Shown here piece by piece: positions 56,189 to 63,500 of a stretch of 63,500 nt of DNA (positions are counted from its first letter, which is position 1; each line of letters begins with the position of its first letter). The translations under genes were made by a program, and so were the position numbers. Where the stretch lies: contig CM043946.1 of assembly GCA_014529385.2 (NCBI GenBank), positions 37,019,558-37,083,057 of the forward strand. Reading direction: 5' to 3'. The DNA is from Adiantum capillus-veneris (taxonomy: Eukaryota > Streptophyta > Polypodiopsida > Polypodiales > Pteridaceae). The notes under the pieces are model-generated. The model did not search any database. It was given only the letters and a program-made list of their open reading frames with translations, and was not told where the DNA came from.

Positions 56189-57690
56189 TGGCTGAAGTAA
56201 TCAAGAGAGTAGAATTAGTGTAGATGACTTTGATTTTGCACATGATGGTGCAACTAATGATGCTCCTATGCTTGTGAATTTTCTTGTCTCCGGTCTACAA
56301 CAAGCAATGGGTAATCCTACTCTACACACTGAAGTGCAAGCTCAACTTCAAGCTAGCACATTACCCATAATTCCCCAAGATGAAAGAATTTTTGAGAGGC
56401 CTCATGGTGAGACTTCCAAAAGAGGGGTTCTTGCGGGAAAAGGAGAGAAAAGCCGACTGGTATCCCACGAGCAAAGAGGCAAGGAATTGCCTCCTCAAAG
56501 TCATGAGAGTACACATGAGGATAAATCTCCAATTGAAGACAAGGAACACACTTCTAATTCTTCCGATGATGAGGATGTAGCTCCTCGACGACGGAGGTCT
56601 CAAAGGTCAGAGTCACCACCGAAAAGAAAGAGATCTCCACCTCCTCGTGAAGACAAGAAGAGGGAAAGGAAAGATAGAAGGAAGGCAAAGAGAAGGAAGA
56701 AATATCCTTCTTCCTCCCCTTCGTCTTCCGCTTCTGATGAAAGTAGCGGCTTATCATTGCCTAGGAGGAGAGGACACTGAAGGTATTATGCTGCTTGGAA
56801 GAGGTCCGGCAATATGAAGAAATTCAAAGAGGGAGGAAAGAACATCACTTTTCTCACCTAAGATGGCACCTACGGCGCCTTAGACAAAGTGTTGGCCTTC
56901 ATCCAGCAATTTGATGTAGCCTTCGGAGATGAGGATTTCACGGAGTCCTCCAAGCTTTGAAATGTGTCCATGCATTTACAGAAGTCTGCCAGATAATGGT
57001 GGGCTAGTCTACGAGCAAATGGGCAAGCTCCAAAGACATGGAAGAACATGAGAGATTCAATAATGAAGCAATTTCTTCCAAGAGATGCCAAAGACAAAGT
57101 GCTCACAGCATGGAGAAGCTTGAAGATGTCTCCTTATGAATCTATCCCCAAGTATGTAGACAAATTTTGAGAGTTACATCTCAAAGCAACGGTCTACAAA
57201 AAGATATATTTTGGGGATCAAAAGCAACAATTTTGTGCTGGTCTTTCCGAGGATATGGTTGAGTATGTCAACTCCCAAGAGCCAAAGACCATCTCTAAAG
57301 TTATTCACCACACTCTGGTTGCTCCTCGCATCCATTTCCAACAAGGGGCTAAGAAGAATTTTAAGCCCATGGATACAAAGGATCGAGGCGAGCCCAAAGG
57401 GAAGAACAACGCAACGAATGCTTCCAAGAGCGACAACTACAACAACAAGACTAAGGAGAAAGGAGTCTACAAAGGTAAGAATCGACTCTCTCCTGAAGAG
57501 TGTGAGCATTATTGTAAAGATAACAAATGCTTTAATTGCGGAGAACAAGGGCACTCCTATCGAAAATGTCCACAAAGGAAAGCTAGCAACAATGAACATC
57601 CTAGAGCCCCCGTGGTTGAGGCTCCACAAGAGGTTACTCAACGCAAAGGGGTCCCCACTTTCTTACACTTGGGGAAAGGTAAGAGAGAAT
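56189..57690 (+). pseudogene. Ty3 Gag with CCHC knuckle, several stops
   Basis: It starts MAEVIKRVELV and has a stop at 56221. An Arg/Ser/Lys-rich, low-complexity region (APRRRRSQRSESPPKRKRS and following) ends at 56780. The capsid part lies in pieces at 56860-57250 (VLAFIQQFDVAFGDEDF, SARQWWASLRANGQAPKTW, RDSIMKQFLPRDAKDK), again with stops. The final piece, 57255-57690, carries the knuckle CFNCGEQGHSYRKC at about 57529-57570. Confidence 0.82.
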
Positions 57691-58231
57691 GATGCTCTTT
57701 TTCTCTTTGATAATGGTTCCACCCACAATTTCATCTCTATGGAGCTAGCTGAAAAGCTAGGAGTGCTACCAAAATTTATGAGTGTGATGAGCATACCAAC
57801 ACCTTCCACTTGTAATATTCACACTCTAGAAACAAAATAATTATTCCCTAAAGCCAGAAGAACCCATATTGCATCATATTGAGGGTCCTAATTCCGTGAT
57901 AAGGTAGGTAGAGGACAACAACCACCAAAAGCACACTATTATATGTACATGACACCATCCATTTCCATCATCCAAAGCCATGTTGGTAAGTCCTCTAGAA
58001 AACGTTATTAATTTTTTCATGGAAAGAAAAAGGCCTGTTAACTCTATCATTCACACCAATAGGATGCAAGCAACTTCCTAGATGATAACAATGAGACTAG
58101 ATCAAGCTGTAACAAAATAGCTAGCTTGAGGTAAGTTTACTGCGAGAGTTGGACTGTAGAGTAGTGCAACTGTAGAGTGGTCATGTTACAATAGACAATA
58201 TAGTAGGATCTAGTCTTGGTGATGAATACAC
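57640..58231 (+). pseudogene. Ty3 protease start and 3' tail (copy of 4842-5440)
   Basis: The frame 57211-57840 contains LFLFDNGSTHNFISMELAEK and a stop at 57838. It is one frame away from gag, with a break near 57640. From 57841 the tail matches 5055-5440 closely, and similarity ends at GATGAATACACAA in both. RT, RNase H and integrase are absent. Confidence 0.8.
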
Positions 58232-58370
58232 AATTCCTACTCTAAGGCGACGTTGTTGCTGTGACCGGAACGGGCATCGATTCGCTTACATATTATTAAT
58301 ATTCCTACTCTAATGCGTCGAGTACGACCTTCACTAGCTGCTGCTGCTGCAGAGGGCCGCGACGCCAGCT

Positions 58371-58384
58371 CTCTATAAATAGGA
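58371..58384 (+). promoter_or_regulatory. TATA box of the pseudogene copy
   Basis: CTCTATAAATAGGAGG is identical in core to the functional copy at 27356. The duplicated block begins near 58257. Confidence 0.7.
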
Positions 58385-58458
58385 GGCCCAGCTAGCTCCT
58401 TCTGATCATCATCATCACCTTCCTCTCCTTCTCCTTTGTTTTTGCGTTAAGCATCAAG

Positions 58459-58852
58459 ATGGCGCAGTAGCTGAAGTACACTGAGGATCAGCTGGAGGAG
58501 CTATCACTCGAGAGGAGTGCCCCATCCTTCAACAATAGGAGATACACGGAAAAGTCTTCTACAACTCCACCACCAAGACGGAGACCTTCGACATCCTAGT
58601 GTCGGAGGTGGGTCGCCACTTCGTGGGCACCGTCACCAACGTGTCGACATCTGGGAAAGCACCTGAGACCGACATCCAGGTGCAAGGCAGCATTGAGCCA
58701 AGGCCCCAGGCATTCAAGTGCCACGGCACCTCCACCGGCCTCTCCATCACCTTCTACTCTCCCGCAGGCATGCCCAACAAGTGGCTTATCGCCAGCCTTG
58801 TGCCCGCCTTCACCGAGGGGGTGTGCTACTAGGGAATTAGCACATGGGCCTA
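58459..58852 (+). pseudogene. Second copy of the small gene, inactivated
   Basis: The ATG at 58459 is followed after GCGCAG by TAG. Further lesions are short deletions (missing one of two VELEEL repeats, an indel near 58535, loss of the HGNIL codons near 58675) and a stop replacing the Gln of YQG near 58831. Matching pieces include VGTVTNVSTSGKAPETDI, FKCHGTSTGLSITFYSP and NKWLIASLVPAF. The 3' UTR, poly(A) signal and CT tract are retained, so a whole genomic block was copied, not a processed mRNA. Confidence 0.85.
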
Positions 58853-59042
58853 ATTATAATTAGATGTATCCATCAAAGTACAATGCTGCTACTGCCACTA
58901 GTGGTTATGTAGAGCAGCAGCTTTGCCGCCCTTATAACTACTCTGGAGCAGCTTGAGGTTGTGCTACTCTAAGTGCACCCACCGCCTACCTGCGGCAGTC
59001 GTTTCTAAATAAAATAAGGTTCTTGGCGTGAAAGAAAACCAA

Positions 59043-59307
<265 letters not shown>

Positions 59308-59515
59308 AGTCTTACTCATTGCATTGCCTACCACTTTCTTTATCTCTTGATTAACATCCTTGAGATCAAGACTCGTCAGATAGATTAAGTTGATCTCTTG
59401 GGATTGATCTTATGATGTTAACTAGTGTGCCTTGATTGGTTTCGGAGGGTTTTGAAATCTAGGGAGGCGACGAGCTGACAACGGATACAAGCATGCCTTG
59501 GATGTGTTTGTGTGC

Positions 59516-59516
<1 letters not shown>
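59308..59516. other. Spacer between (CT)n and (AG)n
   Basis: No gene is visible. It separates two complementary purine/pyrimidine tracts. Confidence 0.5.

Positions 59517-59573
<57 letters not shown>
59517..59573. repeat. (AG)n microsatellite
   Basis: An AG run of about 57 bp; its right flank matches 30060-30150. Confidence 0.95.
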
Positions 59574-59576
<3 letters not shown>

Positions 59577-59686
59577 TCCATGGAAGAAGTGGAGTAAGAG
59601 AGAGCTTGAAGTGAAGAAGGAAAAGAGAGAATCGACGTGACAGCAAAAGAGAGAACTGAAAGAGAAATACAAGACACCAAAATCTT

Positions 59687-60535
59687 TGCAAAATCCCTTT
59701 GATACACCACAAGTCCAATAGGAGTAAACCCTTGGGAATTTACTAGCCGTCGCCCACCCAAGAGACTATGTCACATAGGAGCAAAACCCTGCCAAAGCAT
59801 GGATTTATAGCACACGCCGACCAATGCATATGAAGACAAGATCCTCTTCTTTCACAATCAAACATCACAAACCCACAACTTCAACATCAATTCCACAATT
59901 CATAGATACATGCCCTCCAATTCTGTCAGCACACAATTTGCCACTAGGCTGCCATAGCCATAACCCTGCAGAGAACTAGTCGTAACCTGAAGAGCACAAC
60001 TCCAATTGGGGCACTTTAAATCTTGAGAAAAATATTGAAAAATGACTGGCGAGAAAGATAAAGATGACCAAATTTGATTCCATACTCCACCATGAGAAAA
60101 ATTGACGCGAACAGAAAGCTGTCCCAGCACGACTTCAGCTTTCTCGCCAGTCATTTTTCAAGCTTTTTCTCAAGCTTTAAAGTGCCCCAATTGGAGTTGT
60201 GCTCATCAGGTTACGACTAGTTCTCTACAGGGTTATGGCTATGGCAGCCTAGTGGCAAATTGTGTGCTGACAGAATTGGAGGGCATGTATGTAGGAATTG
60301 TGGAATTGATGTTGAAGTTGTGGGTTTGTGCTGTTAAATGGTGAAAGGGAAGGCCCTTGTCTTGATATGCATTGGTTGGCGTGTGCTGTAAATCCGTGCT
60401 TTGACAGGGTTTTGCTTCTATGTGACATAGTCTCTTGGGTGGGCGATGGCTAGTAAACTCCCAAGGGTCTGCTCCTATTGGGCTTGTGGTGTTTCAAAGG
60501 GATTTGGAAAAGCTTTTTGTGTCTTTTAGTTCTCT
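59687..60535. repeat. Inverted repeat 1 (arms about 370-400 bp)
   Basis: The left arm, about 59687-60056, and right arm, about 60129-60535, are reverse complements (for example CCCAATTGGAGTTGTGCTCA at 60186 against its complement near 60000). The loop is about 75 bp. The left arm is also a direct repeat of 60627-61020. Open frames through the arms (such as the plus frame at 60102-60344) recur with the copies. Confidence 0.85.
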
Positions 60536-60605
60536 TTCAATGCTCTTGGGTGACATCACTATAGAGGTGTTTCAGTTTGCTTGTTTCCCAACAGTGTTTT
60601 GGTGA

Positions 60606-63500
60606 GCATTGACAGAGAGCTACAAGACACCAAAAGCTTTGCAAAATCCCTTTGAAACACCACAAGTCCAATAGGAGTAAACCCTTGGGAATTTACTAGC
60701 CGTCGCCCACCCAAGAGACTATGTCACATAGGAGCAAAACCCTGCCAAAGCATGGATTTACAGCACACGCCAACCAATGCATATGAAGACAAGAGCCTCT
60801 CCTTTCACAATCAAACATCACAAACCCACAACTTCAACATCAATTCAACAATTCATAGATACATGTCCTCCAATTCTGTTAGCACACAATTTGCCACTAG
60901 GCTGCCATAGCCATAACCCTACAGAGAACGAGTCGTAACCTGAAGAGCACAACTCCAATTGGGGCACTTTAAAGCTTGAGAGAAAGCTTGAAAAACGACT
61001 GGTGAGAAAGATGAAGATGAAAAAATTTGATTCCATACTCCACCATGAGCAAAATTGACGCGAACATAAAGCTGTCCCAGCACGACTACACGTAGAGAAG
61101 GCTAGTCGGGGCAAAAAACTGCATCAAGAAGCCACAACGACCCAAAACCTGAAAATTTCTGATTTTTGTCTGATCTTTTTTAAGTTTGTACATGAGTTTT
61201 AGTTATATACAAGTCTCACTTCAAAAAACTCACTCACGGGCACTTACAGCAGCCCAACAGTTGTCACTAGACTAGCGACTTGCAGTGCATGTACATGTGC
61301 TTGCTAAACCAAGTTAAAAATCTCAAAAAAATAAAGCCCATACACACTTTTGACATCGGGCCTCGTGTCCGTATGTACAAATTTACAAAAAACGGGGTTC
61401 TCAAAATGCGCGCAACATAGTTTGCCAACCCCCTAGTCTGCTAGAGCATTCATGCTCAGCAGTAGCATAAGCATATTGTCTACCTGTATCAAAGGGCCAT
61501 ACAACATAAGCACAAAATGCACGAAGAAACATCAGACATATCAATTGTGTCACTCCCAATATCAAGGCATAAACCATATGTAGAATCCAAATCCTCTTTA
61601 GGCATAAAGTACTCTCAATAGATACCACACGGAGAAATCCTTTCATCAATATAGCATGCAAGGAAGCCTTTAACATCTCATCTAGAAGGTCTTCAACCTT
61701 TAACTCAGCTATTTTCATATCCTCATGCATATCCATATCATTACCCCCACTCTTCAATAAGCATCCATCCAATTCAACCATACCATGTTTGATACGTAAG
61801 ACATCTTCTACACACAGCTTTCTTTCATTAGCATAAGGATCAATCAATGAATCATCAACCATCTCATCTTTAGGCATCCATATTACATTTTCATGTCTTT
61901 CCACATCCTCAAACACCTCCAAATTCTCCTTCTTGATCAAGGCATGGCTGCATACATCATCATAGATGCAAGCATGAGAGTCCTCATGGAAAATGTTCTC
62001 ATTAGCAAGGTCCACAACATGCTCAATAGCAACATCATTTAGTGGAAAAGACTCAACAATATCATGCATTTGACAGATCTCTTTATTCACATCATTTACT
62101 TCTATATAAGTATCCTCATTGACTTACAAATCATTCTCAACTACTTCACATAAAGGAGAGGGATACTCAACATCCACTTTCGCATCACCCACATGCTCAT
62201 CTTTCACATTGGACACATCAACAATGGAATCTACAACCTGATTCTCATCATGATCATTCTTTAAGACTTCACTAATTGCATCCTTTTCCTTCTCATTAAC
62301 TTTCACATTGGTAGAAACATCACCTTTGGCATGTAGAGCACCATTAAGTGGCATAAACAACAAGGACAGCATAATGAGAGCATTCTTCTTAGCCTCTTTC
62401 TCCTTAGTACATGCTTGATTCTTTTTCTCAAGAGAACCATCATGATATAATACTGCACTAGAGGCTTATCTATGTGGTATCTATTGAGAGTACTTTATGC
62501 CTAAACAAGATTTTGATTCTACATATGGTTTATGCTTTGATATTGGGTGTGACGCAATTGATATGGTTGGTGCTTCTTCATGCATTTTTTGCTTATGTTA
62601 TATGGCCCTTTGATCCAGGTGGACAATATGCTTATGCTACTACTGAGCATGAATGCTCTAGCAGACTGGGGGGTTGGCAAACTATGTTGCGCGCATTTTG
62701 AGAACCGCGTTTTTGGTAAATTTTTACATATGGACATGACGCCCGATGTCAAAAGTGTGTGTGGGATTTATTTTTGTGGGGTTTTTATATTGCTTTAGCA
62801 AGCAAATGTACATGCACTGCAAGTCGCTAGTCTAGTGACAGCTGTCAGGCTACTGTAAGTGCCCGTGAGTGAGTTTTTTGAAGAGAGACTTGTATATAAC
62901 TTAAACTCATGTACAAACTTAAAAAAAGTTCAGCCAAACATCAGAAATTTGCAGGTTTTAGGTCGTTGTGGCTTCTTGATGCTTTTGGATGCAGTTTTTT
63001 GCCCCGACTAGCCTTCTCTACGTGTAGTCGTGCTGGGACAGCCTTCTGTTCGCGTCAATTTTCCTCATGGAGGCGTATGGAATAAATTTTGGTCATCTTC
63101 AGCTTTCTCGCCAGTCATTTTTCAAGCTTTTTCTCAAGCTTTAAAGTGCCCCAATTGGAGTTGTGCTCATCAGGTTACGACTAGTTCTCTACATGGTTAT
63201 GGCTATGGCAGCCTAGTGGCAAATTGTGTGCTGACAGAATTGGAGGGCATGCATGTAGGAATTGTGGAATTGATGTTGAAGTTGTGGGTTTGTGATGTTA
63301 AATGGTGAAAGGGAAGGCCGTTGTATTTATATGCATTGGTTGGCGTGTGCTGTAAATCCGTGCTTTGACAGGGTTTTGCTTCTATGTGACATAGTCTCTT
63401 GGGTGGGCGATGGCTAGTAAATTCCCAAGGGTCTGCTCCTATTGGGCTTGTGGTGTTTCAAAGGGATTTGGAAAAGCTTTTTGTGTCTTTTAGTTCTCTT
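60606..63500. repeat. Inverted repeat 2 (arms over 1 kb), right arm cut by window end
   Basis: The left arm, about 60606-61642, and right arm, about 62472-63500, are reverse complements, with a spacer of about 830 bp. Shared segments include GTGCTGGGACAGC, the AAACTGCATC/GATGCAGTTT region and the C-terminal codons of the ORF at 61401. The outer part of each arm contains the same module as inverted repeat 1, giving the order plus, minus, plus, minus. Confidence 0.85.
61401..62372 (-). pseudogene. Unidentified acidic ORF with hydrophobic C-terminal segment
   Basis: One minus-strand frame, with a single stop at 62124-62126, gives about 324 codons and is open upstream to about 62464. The first 240 residues are acidic and hydrophilic (KVNEKEKDAISEVLKNDHDE, VEDVLRIKHGMVELDG). 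The end holds a probable membrane helix (MVYALILGVTQLICLMFLRA, FCAYVVW) and a short tail SSRLGGWQTMLRAF. The last 75 codons are copied in the right arm on the plus strand (62474-62701), also open. I do not recognise the family. An envelope-like or accessory ORF of a retroelement is conceivable from its position and layout but unproven. Confidence 0.45.

Noticed and set aside
60102-60344. Recurring ORF in the inverted-repeat module (also 59900-60154 and 63030-63308)
   Set aside because: The copies are too similar for open frames to be informative, and the copy at 60845-61114 is open only in another frame.

Overview
This window is nuclear DNA from a land plant with a large, repeat-rich genome. 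The evidence is the mobile-element set: a CACTA (En/Spm) transposase of the TNP2 type, a Ty3 element with a second RNase H domain (Tat-type), a chromodomain Ty3 element (chromovirus), a plant-type LINE, a MULE-like transposase with a SWIM finger, and Copia-like LTRs with an initiator-Met primer site. Long (CT)n and (CA)n tracts are very common. I cannot name the species. There are no rRNA, tRNA or CRISPR features. Nearly all protein-coding sequence is decayed transposon; only one short gene (27451-27867) looks intact.

Left part (1-5571): the 5' portion of a CACTA element, on the minus strand and entering from the left edge, ends at a terminal inverted repeat at 4841. It is inserted in a Ty3 gag-protease fragment. 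Centre-left (5572-25732): one old Tat-like Ty3 element on the minus strand, with both LTRs recognisable. Three insertions lie inside it. A TTAA-flanked element sits in gag (12927-14264). A complete 6.5 kb LTR element sits in its right LTR (17609-24074); its single long frame fuses Gag directly to integrase. A second TTAA-flanked element lies further along the same LTR (24376-25696). Both LTR elements carry a pair of conserved ~70-codon ORFs upstream of gag, which I consider the most interesting signal in the window.

Centre (25733-37593): the small GC-rich intact gene with TATA box and poly(A) signal, a 5'-truncated LINE just behind it, a decayed third copy of that gene at 32820-33116, an integrase remnant, a diverged third TTAA element, two units of a ~171-bp repeat, and a short Copia-like LTR with its primer site. 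Centre-right (37594-46489): a chromovirus lacking its 5' LTR, interrupted by a 2.37 kb TGTCG...CGACA insertion in gag and by a solo LTR of its own family, reversed, in reverse transcriptase.

Right part (46490-63500): a broken MULE-like transposase, a cluster of six degenerate palindromes upstream of a broken, intron-containing ParB/sulfiredoxin-like gene, a second Copia-like LTR with polypurine tract, minisatellites (38, 43 and 171 bp), a Ty3 gag-protease remnant, a pseudogene copy of the small gene, and two nested large inverted repeats (59.7-63.5 kb). The larger inverted repeat surrounds an acidic ORF with a hydrophobic C-terminal segment.

Taken together, the window is a stack of insertions whose order can be read from target-site duplications. 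The parts most likely to be biologically informative are the twin ORFs, the TTAA family, the Gag-integrase element, the small gene family and the palindrome cluster.
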